From NCBI GenBank assembly GCA_049724395.1, contig JAUGWO010000267.1, positions 1 through 64,000 on the forward strand: a stretch of 64,000 nucleotides of DNA, given 5' to 3'. Positions 53,023-63,375 of this stretch are shown in pieces. The first letter of the stretch is position 1. Each line of letters starts with the position of its first letter. This DNA comes from Spongospora subterranea f. sp. subterranea (Eukaryota > Endomyxa: Phytomyxea > Phytomyxea > Plasmodiophorida). The position numbers and the translations under genes were made by a program. Under the pieces are notes generated by a model, which was not told where the DNA came from, ran no database searches, and worked only from the letters and a program-made list of their open reading frames with translations.

Positions 53023-54535
53023 ATGGCCCTTGCGAGGAATACCAAGCGCTTATTCTATAAAACGATTGCTCCTCTTGCTGCAACTCATGTCAGATCTGCG
53101 TCTCACATATCGACGCCGACCGCAAGCAGCTCTCAATTCTGATGATGCTATGGAGCTATGAAAGAGACAGCCCGGTTGATACAAGCTAAAACCAGGAAAT
53201 CTTGGCCCACCCATGATATGCATACGACACTGGCATTGATACGGCTAAATTCATATTTTCAAGCAATTTATCCATGACTATTATGGAATAGTTGATAATC
53301 GAACACTTCTTTCTGATCCATATCCATTATTACCATCGTCACATCCCCCTGATTCGTCGCGATCATTTTCATTCCCATTTTATCCTCGATTCGTTGATAC
53401 AACTACACCTGCTGATCGTATGGGATCAGGATCGTCCTCTTACAATCTCGCGAGTCGCTCCGATCCGGTACATCATTATTATGATGCTATATTTTATTTA
53501 ATCACTTACACTCTGCCACGGTCGAATCCAGCTGGGTCCTAGATCCATCACAGCCTTACTATCTCCTCGCCGCGCCTTGATTCCTCCTCTTCCTCCCGAG
53601 GCAGCTCCTGGACCAGGGTCATATTCGCAAACGCCCATCCGCGACAGCCATTGCTTGTCTTTGGACGACTATGTTGACAGGGTTAATCCGTTAGCAATAT
53701 CATCTAGATCGGACATAGGTTGGAGAACACTATATGATGATGATTATGATTGAAAATATAGACGTGAGTTGATGTTTGGACAATGTTTTGGTATATGGTG
53801 TTACACGTATATCAGACCTCAATGATGTCCTGCCAAATACAGGGCCATACTGGAACTGATAACCTTGATTTGTGTTGCTTGTTATACTTCTTTATACAAC
53901 GCCATAATCAAAAATACTACCAAAAATGGACGTATTTCTCTCTCTGTGTTGAGTTATTTGGGTCATGCAAAAAATTGATTACGGTTTTTTTTCTTTCTTG
54001 ACATTATATAGCATTCAAAAAATTTCATTGGCAATGTCTTCCATGCTGGGTTGTCTACTGCATTTTATTATTGTTGTATAGTGTGAAACTTTGATACCAA
54101 TGATGTCATCTTTGGCTGTACTGTAATTTAGGTCCAGGGACATATGATCCACATATTGAATCATTGTCGTCACTAACCCGATCATATATTCCGCGCTTTG
54201 ATCGCATGATATCCCGCCACCAACGTGAATCTTTAGCTCGTCGTCACGATGAATTGGTCCCTGTAATATATGGTACATCCCTCATGACATACATTACACT
54301 AAACCTGTTGCCAATTACTCAGGGTCCTGGATCATATATTCCCCGTCCAATTAACCATCCACATGTTTCGTCCCCGAAATACCAAACCTCAGCGCCTCGA
54401 AACTTGCGGCTCGTCCGGGACGAAACACCTGGGGTAGGATCATACCAGATAGAGCATGATCCGTTCATCACGCCGCATGGATTCACCTTCTCTAAACTGG
54501 ACCGACGAATGCAGATTATGCCCGTACCACCATAA
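53023..54535 (+). CDS. Sperm-tail PG-rich (SHIPPO-type) protein
   Basis: The ATG at 53023 lies in a strong context (CCACCATGG) and opens MALARNTKRLFYKTIAPLAATHVRSASH; the next junction was not resolved. Later exons carry the repeated P-G-P-G-S-Y motif of axonemal STPGR proteins: MGSGSSSYN (near 53430), AAPGPGSYSQTP (53600-53630), GPGTYDPHIE (54132), GPGSYIPRP (54323) and TPGVGSYQIEHDPF (54430). Two introns fit precisely in phase: 53468-53531 (64 bp) and 54263-54322 (60 bp, GTAATA...CTCAG). The stop is at 54533-54535. Proteins of this class decorate the walls or lumen of flagellar microtubules. The exon between 53750 and 54131 is uncertain. Confidence 0.7.
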
Positions 54536-54598
54536 TGTTCACCGATTGTGCCCAGCGGTCTGATATTCGTCGAACAGGATTACAGACGGCTAGGAAAT

Positions 54599-56154
54599 AT
54601 GCCTATAATCCAATCAAACCAAGACATCGTAACCCGTAATATGATCATGCAGACATTGCAAGAGCGAAAGGAGCTTGCCGCCAAACGAGCGAAATCGCGA
54701 AAAATTGTAGGCAATTTTGAAACGTACAGTAATGCATTGAGTTTTCGTGTAAAAATCTCAAATGCAGTATTTTTATGAATCAAAATTTCAACAAATTAAT
54801 GAAAATTCATATATCAGAAATATGAGAAGACTTTAGCTAAGGGACTTCTTAATTTAAACATGGCTGATCGTCAGGCAGAAAGACAGACAAAATCTGCGAA
54901 AGTAAACTCATCGTCTTCAATTGCTCGTTGATACAACTAACATGTTTGCTGTGGTTCCAGGATCGTTCATTGCGTAAGCACTGGTTAGTAATAGCAGTTC
55001 TAGTGGTGACAACGAATAGAATCATTGAGGAGGCAACAGAAAAAAAGGTCCCTTACTCTTATCTAAAATTCAATGTTTTCAAAAGAACTTATATTACGAC
55101 AGAGATGGGCTGATATCAATAGAGGGTTGATGACGCGCCGAACCAATCTAATCATGGTTCTTAGAAAATATGCCAGAACGTTTAAGGAGAATATGAGGCA
55201 GAGAAGGCTACAGAGAAGTGTGACAATAGTCAGGCAGTTCTTCGCTGATACTGATACAATATCAAGGGTCATAATACGGATCTATTGAAATGATTTGACC
55301 TGATTCAAAATACTTTCAGACCTATCCAATATGCGTCCTTCGAAATTTTCGTCAGACTTTATCAACGGTGCAGAGATTTTGGCAGGGTCAATTGATCAAA
55401 ATGGAATATCAAATGGCTGCTCTGCTACTGCAATGGAATAAATTCGAGACCAATGCACTTTCATCACGTGTTAACTCAATCGGGTTAGTAATAATAGCTG
55501 ACAGGGGACAAAAGGTCAATAACCGCGATTGTTGTGTTAGATATTTGAATAGAATAACAACAGCGGGCGATATGACTTTGTCGTCACGAAAGGGCTCACT
55601 TATTGCATGTTCAAAATGCATGCGAGGAAGCCTTTGCGATCGATTGTCGAAAAGATTATGCTGTATTGATGATATCAATAATAGGAGGTTCACAACACAT
55701 GGGATCAAGATTATGATTCTGAGGGGTTATGTCACCACTAAACGCAAGAAATTCTGGAGGTCGGTGACGAGTTACTTCGAGTGCTTGACCTCATCAGAGG
55801 ATAGGGATTTGAAGCTGTGGAAATTAGAAAGGCATTCGTGGCGATATGAAGAAACATCCCGAGATGATATTATGGATAAAGCAAGGCAGATGATTCAGGT
55901 AGGGAGTTGACAGAATATGGGTTCCTTTGTCTGAAAATACAAACACGCAGCAAGAGCAGCTGGTCGATGAATTGGATCCAGATCATGAGTTCATCTCCAA
56001 ATATCCAAAACCGTTTTTTAGTCTTGTACTAAATGACATTGATTTTGCTTCGCTTGTCCGGCAATCGCACATCGAACAAAGCAAAATCAATGCTCGCGAG
56101 AAGCGCAAGAACCGGTCAAAAGACAGCGATAATCTGAAAGGGAGGACAAACTGA
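54599..56154 (+). CDS. Helical basic protein, unassigned (possibly flagellar)
   Basis: It starts 64 bp after the PG-rich gene (MPIIQSNQDIVTRNMIMQTLQERKELAAKRAKSRKIVGNF). An intron at about 54750-54818 (GTAAAAATC...ATATCAG) leads in phase to KYEKTLAKGLLNLNMADRQAERQTKSAK. A further intron (GTAAACTC...GTTCCAG) leads to DRSLRKHWLVIAVLVVTTNRIIEEATEKK. Later pieces are LRQRWADINRGLMTRRTNLIMVLRKYARTF, LSTVQRFWQGQLIKMEYQMAALLLQWNKFE (an imperfect IQ-like motif), KRKKFWRSVTSYFE and KYPKPFFSLVLNDIDFASLVRQSHIEQ, with a stop at 56152-56154. It is rich in Arg, Lys, Gln and Trp with long helices. No family could be named. Its place beside centrin and the PG-rich protein hints at a cytoskeletal role, but that is only context. 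Some junctions are not resolved. Confidence 0.5.
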
Positions 56155-56202
56155 TAGCTGTTCTTGTATTAATCAATACCAGTTTTCAGATAGACGATGA
56201 GT

Positions 56203-57921
56203 CTATTGGTCATGTAGGTCACCTGGCTCCGTCGATATTGTGAGATCCAGTTTAGTTCCAGTGATCCGTTCATATATCTCAATCACGTCAATCGCATCTT
56301 GCTGGAAGTGAGATGTTGGGTCAAAAGATTTGGGAATGAACACCTAAAAAATCTTTGTAATGGATATATGTAAGACGAAACAAAGCCAACCTTATCAAAT
56401 AAACCATTCGATACGGGAGCATACATATCGCTTTCAAAGAAAAAATCGGAAAGTGTGGCCCCCAAAATGCGAACAGCAAAAGATAGTTCATTACGAGGAT
56501 CTGACGTTTCACATACAGAGCTGATCATTGCCAAATATTTTCCTTGCGCGGCGACGTTGTGGGCATGAGATACAACAGAGATGTAAATGTTATGCTTACG
56601 ACCTGTGTGCTTGAAAGGGATTATGATCTGGGCGGAATCAGCGCCAGAAGTACCATCAACTGGATGATCCAGAATGAATAACCACCGGGCTACCTTTCCC
56701 GTCTTTACAACCTTAGTGCAGGAATAAAATCGGTTGTGATCAACATGAAAAAAATCCTTACTTTAGCAGAATCCAGAAAATACGACGGATCCCCAATGAG
56801 AATCTTAGCTCTTGCCTCTTCACCGTTAGCGGATATACCACGAACCTGACCATTGGCATCATACAGCACCTCCTCCACTGGTCGGTTCAACATGAAGGTA
56901 CCTCCATGGATAGCGGCCAACCGCGAAAACCCTTCAGGAAGTCCCCCTAACCCATATATTGGATATATGAACGGACTGTTCCCGTATCGAGATACGCTAT
57001 AAGCGTACAACTGAATTTTCTCGATTGTATCTACCCATTAATTGAGAGTTATCAACCTGGAGATTTCACTTCACAGAAATGCTTCAATGATTCGAAGAAT
57101 ATAGATAAATTTTCGAAATCCATACAGACAAATCACTATTTACGGTAGCCTACCTAAAGCTGCTTGGCTGAGGTATTCATCATTAGTGTGTAGAGCTATA
57201 GAATGCCCCACAAACGCCTGAGTGTTTTCGTCTAGCTTCCAGTATTCATATAATTCAGCAGTGCTACATTTAGCTGCATTACGGCCTTGATATGAGTTGG
57301 GATCTGCTTGATCATATTGGGAAACAAACTGAATAAAAGCGTCAGAATATGAAAATGGAGTATCATTGCACAAGATTACCTGCAAGAAATTCTTGAACCG
57401 GCGTTTCTGCATGAACCCCATGAGATTAGATGATAGAGCTTCAGCAGGAGTTGCAGGAACTTTATGGATACAATCATCCTTATAAACATATGAACCAAAA
57501 ACACTCTTGAACTCAAGATATCTAGTGACCTAGAAACAAAGCACATGTTGACGAAATTAGCGGTTAAAACGGACTGACTGACTTTAGTACAAAGCAGCAT
57601 CTTAACAAGGTTACCACACGCCATAATGAACTTAGGACATAAATCGGCACAATAGTATTTAGACAAACCTTGAACACAATAAAACAATAGAATAATGGTA
57701 TATAGTGAATGTGAATAACTACCTAATTTCTGTTCATCTGGTGTACATTCGGGTGCAAATTTCCGATAGAGCTGGTTGAGATTGAGAGATGCACCTTCTC
57801 CACCGTAATAATCATTACGATCAACGTGAAGAACCTTTTTACCAGACACCGAGAGCAGCCCTGATAGTATGCACTCTTTCATACCGGTGCCCATAATGAT
57901 AACATCGTAATCCTCATTCAT
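56203..57921 (-). CDS. Rab GDP-dissociation inhibitor (GDI)
   Basis: Seven exons join in phase to 446 residues, the normal GDI length: 57921-57723, 57668-57583, 57529-57380, 57328-57154, 57030-56762, 56711-56391 and 56343-56203. All six introns are GT...AG and about 50-125 bp long. The N-terminus MNEDYDVIIMGTGMKECILSGLLSVSGKKVLHVDRNDYYGG is the conserved dinucleotide-fold and Rab-binding region. Other hallmarks are CPKFIMACGNLVKMLL, VTRYLEFKSVFGSYVY, MGFMQKRRFKNFL, GLGGLPEGFSRLAAIHGGTFMLNRPV and SQIIIP-like AQIIIPFKHTGRKHNIYISVVSHAHNVAAQGKY. GDI keeps Rab GTPases soluble in the GDP form and recycles them between membranes. The gene is intact. It is convergent with the gene ending at 56154, 48 bp away. 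Confidence 0.95.
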
Positions 57922-58115
57922 CTTTGGTAGATGTGGATTACAGAGTAGTACGACACCTGGGATGAACCTCCGGAATCGCACATATTAATTGCGGTTGATG
58001 CTGCCGTGGCCGCCCTCACGGGGATATTTTAGAAATTATCTGTAGGGACTATCTCGGGGCAGGCCGCGCCCCCTAATAAAAACTGCGTCCAGCAGCAAAC
58101 AAACTGCTGGTCACA
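57922..58115 (-). promoter_or_regulatory. GDI upstream region
   Basis: Only 194 bp separate the GDI start codon from the outer end of the MULE at 58116, so this short segment should hold the native GDI core promoter and 5-prime UTR. No TATA box was clear. The placement is by inference from position. Confidence 0.4.
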
Positions 58116-61100
58116 TTAACTGGTCACTTCAAAATTGCGTAGGCGACCAGTCAATGTGACCAGTTAATTACTAGGGCGCGAGAAAAAGCTGGTCACATTC
58201 TGACTGGGAGATTCAGCCGAAAATATATTGACTGGTCATCGAGTTTGTTGGAATAAAATATTGTTAATGTACACTCAAGTGTATCTCAATGGAGTTATCA
58301 TCCGGAGTTCTTGTCGGGGTATCCTCATCCGTATTGTCAGCACGAGAGGTAATATAGTGTTCGAGGAAGGACAATGTCATCGCTAGAGTCGGCATCTGAT
58401 TCCGAATGCGGTACCGTCTGTCTTTCAGAATGCGGTCGTTGGACTGTTTCTGACATCCTTGCGCCGACGCTGCCGTGCACCCTTATTGATAGGAGTGTCG
58501 CGAATCAGAACTTCGACTGTGATCAGGTTCCGCTGCGACCAGATGGAAATTGCCGTTTTATGTTTGACGAAGCTTCCAAAAAGCCCAATTTGGTTGCTCG
58601 GTACTCCGAGTGGCAATGGCGAGTAACCAACACCCGCTACCGTTCGCTGCCATCCAACCCCTTACCGATTAAGATTACCAACAAGGTGTGCACAGGCAAC
58701 ATTGTTTGCTCCAATTTGGGATGTGCATATTCGCGTCGTCCAATATCAAAATTCTCTATTTTTAGATGCCAATATTTCAGCCAAAAATAGATCATTTTCT
58801 GTAAACAAAAACGGGATTGTTGTACTTTTTATAACGTTGCAGATGCCGCGTTTGCAGCAGCGACATGGTTCGACTCGTTTGTCCTGCAACATGCATGTGG
58901 GTGGAGGCAAAATTCTCTGATCGAGCCATCATTATCCATTCTAACCGGCATTCTCACGCCGTGCCACAGGTGTTGCAGCTTGACTTTTACTGCAAAAAGA
59001 TGCTCACTGACAGGATCTGCAATAATCCCAGGGCCAAAGCTGTCACGCTTGTCACCGGCACACCAATCATTGGCTCGGTCTGTGAGATCCATGAATCTTA
59101 CGGCAACCTCTCAAAAGTAGCGTATTTCGGTCGTCAGGTGTTGCGAGACCTTGGTGTTAGACTTCCAGGTCTCGGTTACTTGATTGATCTGAAACTGTGC
59201 CTAAATATAAATAATTTAGGTTCTGGAGACTCATTCATCGATCAAATCCTGGAGTTTCAACTGACTATTGGCAAAACTGCCGTCATCTCAAGTAATTTCA
59301 ACATCAATCGAATGCACTTAACTGTTGCTTCGAGTTTTATGTTGGAAAGGTACAGTTGAATATTTCTTTCATGATTGTTGCTGATTCTCAGCTTGCAACA
59401 CAATGGTTTGATTCGTGGATGTAGATTCGTTGACAGGTCGTGATGGCCAAGGCGCTGTTTCCGATCTTGCGTACAGTTTTTTTTATCGAGGCTTTCTTAT
59501 GACAACCGCAGTGTATTGCGGTTTGCTTGCGCGATGGGTTCCGGTGGTTTTTTCTTGGTTGAATGGACTAACTCGCGTGCATTATCGGGCACATTTTGAA
59601 GCGATTTTCAGCTGCGCCTCAACAAGCATTCAGTCCGCTGAAGCATCGTTGTCTGTACAGGACAAGGTGACAAGATTCAAACGTTTGTGTGGGGCAGTCA
59701 TGGATTTTTGCAATGCTCAAACATTAGGCTTCATCGATGCTTATATTTCGGTACAGTGCTGAAACTCATTGTTATGACATTGTGTTACATGTCTACAGAT
59801 AACGAACAAAATCTTCAACTCACATGGCATTGTTCCGATTGTTTCCAAATTGAAGGCCGACGCACAATCGCTAATGAAAGGTTGTAGAGTGCACTTTATT
59901 TGCTCAGCTCAACGGATTGACCGCAATCATGCCATTGTGGGGCGTGACAATGATGGCAAATTTCTGCAATTGATCATGGAAGCAGTTGAAGAACCCATGC
60001 TGCATGCATTTCATGAAGCAATGAAAATTCTTCATGTTGGAATCACATTGATCGTTAGGATATAAGAGGTCAAAATCAACTTTTGTTATATCAGGACCGA
60101 TATCCAAAAGCAAGACCGTGGTTTTCTTGGTGGTTAAAAGAGAGTGTGGCATGTCTTATTTTTGAATCGCAACGGAAATTAGATCCAGAAGCTGGCGAAA
60201 ATGTAGCAATCCCATTGAGTCGATGCATTCTATATATTATCAAATAGCTGAACGCAAAAATCCTATTGTGCTCGGTCTCTCGGCCTTGATGATCTTTGCT
60301 GCAAATGATGAACGAGAGATAAAAGACCTTCAGCTTGGTCGAACTGTTAGATATGGTACTGTTGCAATGTTGTCACTCTCAGCGAAGATTAATCAAACTA
60401 TAGGTGTTCCTGAGAGATGGAAGATATCTATAGAGAAATACGGGTTAGCACACCCCGAGCGCCGAAGAAGACAACTACATGCACCAAATGACGGGCGAGC
60501 GCCCGATACGACTAACTCCCTCTTGCATGGTTCCAATGCATCAGTGGATTGTGAGCTCAAAGGTACCACTCAACGACCTGAGAACAAGGAAACCCCTTCA
60601 GTGATTGGCAAGAAGAGACTTGGGAACAAGGAAACCCATTCAGGGGTTGGCAAGAAAAGACCTGGTCGCCCGAAGGGGCAACAAACGTGGATAAAAACCC
60701 CAACACCACTTACCAGTCGTACCGACATTCTAACAATACCTGTTACTCAACAGTCTGTTGGAGGTTCTAGCGGTTTGTCTTCCAAACATCCCAGCCCCTT
60801 CAGGTAATGTGGTTCCTTGTTCCGGCGATACTTTCTTTATCTTCAATTCTTAGACCAACACGACAATATAATTTTTTGCGCGGCTTCTGCAACAAGTCAA
60901 TGCCCGGATGAATAAGCAAGGCGCTTTCCTGACAAAGGAGTTGACCAAAGGAAGAGAATTTCTCACTACCTGGGTTACTGAAATCAAAAAATTATACAAG
61001 CCAGGATCATTTGGATGCCCTTTTGAGGTCCTTGCTAGGGTTTTATCTGAAATCGATGGTGATCCTATTTTTGCTCATTTCAAAATGATTGTGCAGGTAT

Positions 61101-62154
61101 AGTTTCATTGTATTTTTGAATGCGTTAACACAAATATGTTTTTCAGAAGGATGTAAGATGTATAAAAGGGCATCACATAAAGTCGCGTCCGTTATTTTGG
61201 CCGATTTTGGTACAACTGTTTTTGTGTTAACCGCGGGTGTTTTGAATCAAACTTTGTTGTAGGAGCTGAGACAGCAAATATTTACTCAGTCATCATCAAT
61301 GTCTCTACAGACCGCCGTTGCCGCTTTGATTTCTGGTTTTACAGAACTGCATAGAAACTGCATTCACCCAGGTTGTGATTCGGTATGTGAACAGTCAACT
61401 GCATTTAAACAACAGGAACATTTCATCGTCACAACTAGTGCAAGCAAGTACAGACCCTAACGATCGAGGCAATGCCAACTTCAGTATTGTTTATCACGTT
61501 GCCTATCGGAGTGCCAGATGATTATGTGCCGCTGGTTGATAGCACGACCATTTTTTGTCCGGATACATTATATGTTCTGAATGAAGAATGGCGTTTGATG
61601 GCAAGAATATCCGCTACTACTATGACAGGATCACACTTTTATGCACACATCCGCCGTGAGTTTCAAGGCATGATGCCGGGATTCTACCACTTCGATGATC
61701 TACAAAATCATGGAGAGCAGTTTTCGATCCAGCTGCTGTAAATTTAAAGCCTAATTCAATATATTTGGCCTATGTCAAGAAATAAATCAACAAAAGCTAA
61801 TCAAATGCGTGCCTAATGTTCGTGCTGACCTGTCCCATGATCGAAATGATTTGAATGGGCGTCTTAATGCTCGTGCTGACATGTCGGATCATCGTAGTGA
61901 TGGAATCCAGGCATCCTCTCTTAAAACTCCTGTTATCGAGATTACTTTCGAACTCCAGCACATCATCATCGACAAGAACTCCGGATGATTACTCCATTGA
62001 GATACACTTGAGTGTACATTAACAATATTTTATTCCAACAAACTCGTTTCGGCTGACTCTCCCAGTCAGAATGTGATCAGCTTTTTCTCGCGCCCTAGTA
62101 ATTTGCTGGTCACATTGACTGGTCGCCTACGCAATTTTTGAAGTGACCAGTTAA
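58116..62154 (+). mobile_element. Zinc-finger MULE with long terminal inverted repeats
   Basis: Terminal inverted repeats span 58116-58316 and 61970-62154. Shared landmarks are TTAACTGGTCACTTC at the tip, GCGTAGGCGACCAGTCAATG, CTAGGGCGCGAGAAAAAGCT, TGTACACTCAAGTGTATCTC and CCGGAGTTCTTGTCG at the inner edge. Both outer tips read TTAA, which could be a TTAA target duplication or part of the repeat; no 8-11 bp duplication typical of MULEs was seen. Inside is one gene region (58374-61741) with zinc finger, DDE core, AT-hook and peptidase-like parts. A relative lies at 46733-48539. Confidence 0.88.
58374..61741 (+). CDS. MULE-type transposase with GCM-like zinc finger, AT-hook and C19-like peptidase tail
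   Basis: The N-terminal part (58374-58750) has RPDGNCRFMFDEASKKPNLVARYSEWQWRV and CTGNIVCSNLGCAYSRRP. The finger is completed by RLVCPATCMW and HSNRHSHAVP (58865-58965), giving a Cys/His arrangement like GCM/WRKY or FLYWCH fingers. The DDE core has an Asp in GAVSDLAYSFFYRGFLMTTAVY (59450-59515), RWVPVVFSWLNGLTRVHYRAHF, an Asp in CGAVMDFCNAQTLGF (near 59700), CRVHFICSAQRIDRNHAIVG (near 59890) and a Glu in SNPIESMHSIYYQIAERK (60210-60255). An AT-hook, KKRPGRPKGQQ, lies near 60655. The C-terminal part has FGCPFEVLARVL (near 61015) and GSHFYAHIRREF ... GFYHFDDLQNHG (61628-61715), which resemble the Cys and His/Asp boxes of ubiquitin-specific peptidases. Several short introns or frame breaks separate the parts, for example GTATAG...TTTTTCAG at 61098-61146. 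Whether all parts are spliced into one protein is not shown. Confidence 0.7.
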
Positions 62155-62650
62155 ATCTCATAACGTTTATATACATACAGGAACAAACTCAGATTATAAC
62201 TCCATGAATCGATTGCATTTGCAATTTTAAGAAGGTTGATTGAAAGTACAAAGTTTAAATTCGAATTATTGACTGAGTTATGGGAACTCAAACTATCGAC
62301 TTTTTCAAGAACTGTATTTAAAAACATGAACAACAGTTTTGTCCATAGATACACTCAGATAATGCGTGCGCACATAAGTTTGAAAAAACATGTTGCGATC
62401 TACAGGCCTAGAAACTGCGCCTTACGCAATTTCGTTTTTTGCACATTTTTAACTTTTTTGCGTACGCATATCTGAAAATTAAATTGAAACAATAGAGCGC
62501 ACATTTTGTTCCAGACCAGCTGCCTGGGGCCTGGATCGCAGGGCGCAGTTTTGAAAATGCCCTGCGAATATGCCCTTGCCGTCCTGAAGTGTGGCGTTAA
62601 GATGTCCGGAACTTTACATGATCACTTTTGGTCATTTTGCACTTTTTGAT
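62155..62650. other. AT-rich stretch with a possible Tc1-like terminus
   Basis: GTTAAGATGTCCGGAACTTTA (62595-62615) resembles the right end of the Tc1-like element at 51116-51137. TTTTTTGCGTACGCATATC and GCGCACATTTTG resemble its subterminal region near 48785-48840. It could be a deleted non-autonomous copy. No partner terminus was identified. Confidence 0.4.
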
Positions 62651-62653
62651 TAC

Positions 62654-62842
62654 TTAACCGCGTGGTGGAGCCACGCCATTGAGTAGGCCTGTAGAGATCA
62701 TAGCGTAGACAAGGAGAGTCAATACAAAAAAGGAGACCATTCGGAAAAAATTTCCTTTCAAGCTTGCTTCAGGCTTTAAACTGTTCCAAACTACTCCTAT
62801 ACGCAGACAGCTAGAGTACACACTTCCAGATCCACGGTACAC
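62654..62842 (-). CDS. Small single-pass membrane protein or exon, uncertain
   Basis: The minus-strand frame (62 residues) ends NSLKPEASLKGNFFRMVSFFVLTLLVYAMISTGLLNGVAPPRG in pieces. It has one clear hydrophobic helix near the C-terminus preceded by basic residues, as in tail-anchored or small organelle-membrane proteins. A possible acceptor (CTCTAG|CTGTCT) precedes it near 62812, so it may be a last exon. No family could be named and no upstream exon was confirmed. Confidence 0.3.
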   Translation of the reverse strand: MYRGSGSVYSSCLRIGVVWNSLKPEASLKGNFFRMVSFFVLTLLVYAMISTGLLNGVAPPRG

Positions 62843-62844
62843 AC

Positions 62845-63375
62845 TGAATGAGACAGTTTGCCTGCCCGCTCCGGTTGACGACGGTGTAATTTATGGGGAT
62901 ATTGTTTCCATGCGCGCGAACATGGTACCTAAGCACTGTCAACAGCTTCATCAGCATACACTGTACGTACAAACAACTTTGTACAGTCAGTTTTAGTGTG
63001 GGTACTGTACATATATTTTTTGCGCAATCGTCGCATTTTGAGAAGTGTAACAATAATTGCGCAACCATCGCATGTGCTCTATGTGGTGTAGGTCCGTGAC
63101 GGGTATAAACGGCATTCGGTTATTGATTATTGTTGATGATCATCATCACGATCAGGTAAAAGCATTCTGCTCGAGTTGTGGATCGGCATAATTCTTTCAT
63201 TTTATAAGGCATTGTCCCGTTCGTCCCTCTACTGCAAGGGTGCCGCGCTAATTTATCACTATCCAAAAGGCTCTTCTTTTTTGTTTGTCCAATCCCTAAC
63301 CCAAAATTGGCTTTCATAAAATATATAAAAGAAGAGAGAGGGACAGCCGTATATATTGTTATTGGATTATTAGTG
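62845..63375. other. Intergenic stretch upstream of the Pcf11-like gene
   Basis: No coding similarity was recognised. It would contain the promoter of the gene starting near 63376, but no specific site can be supported. Confidence 0.35.
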
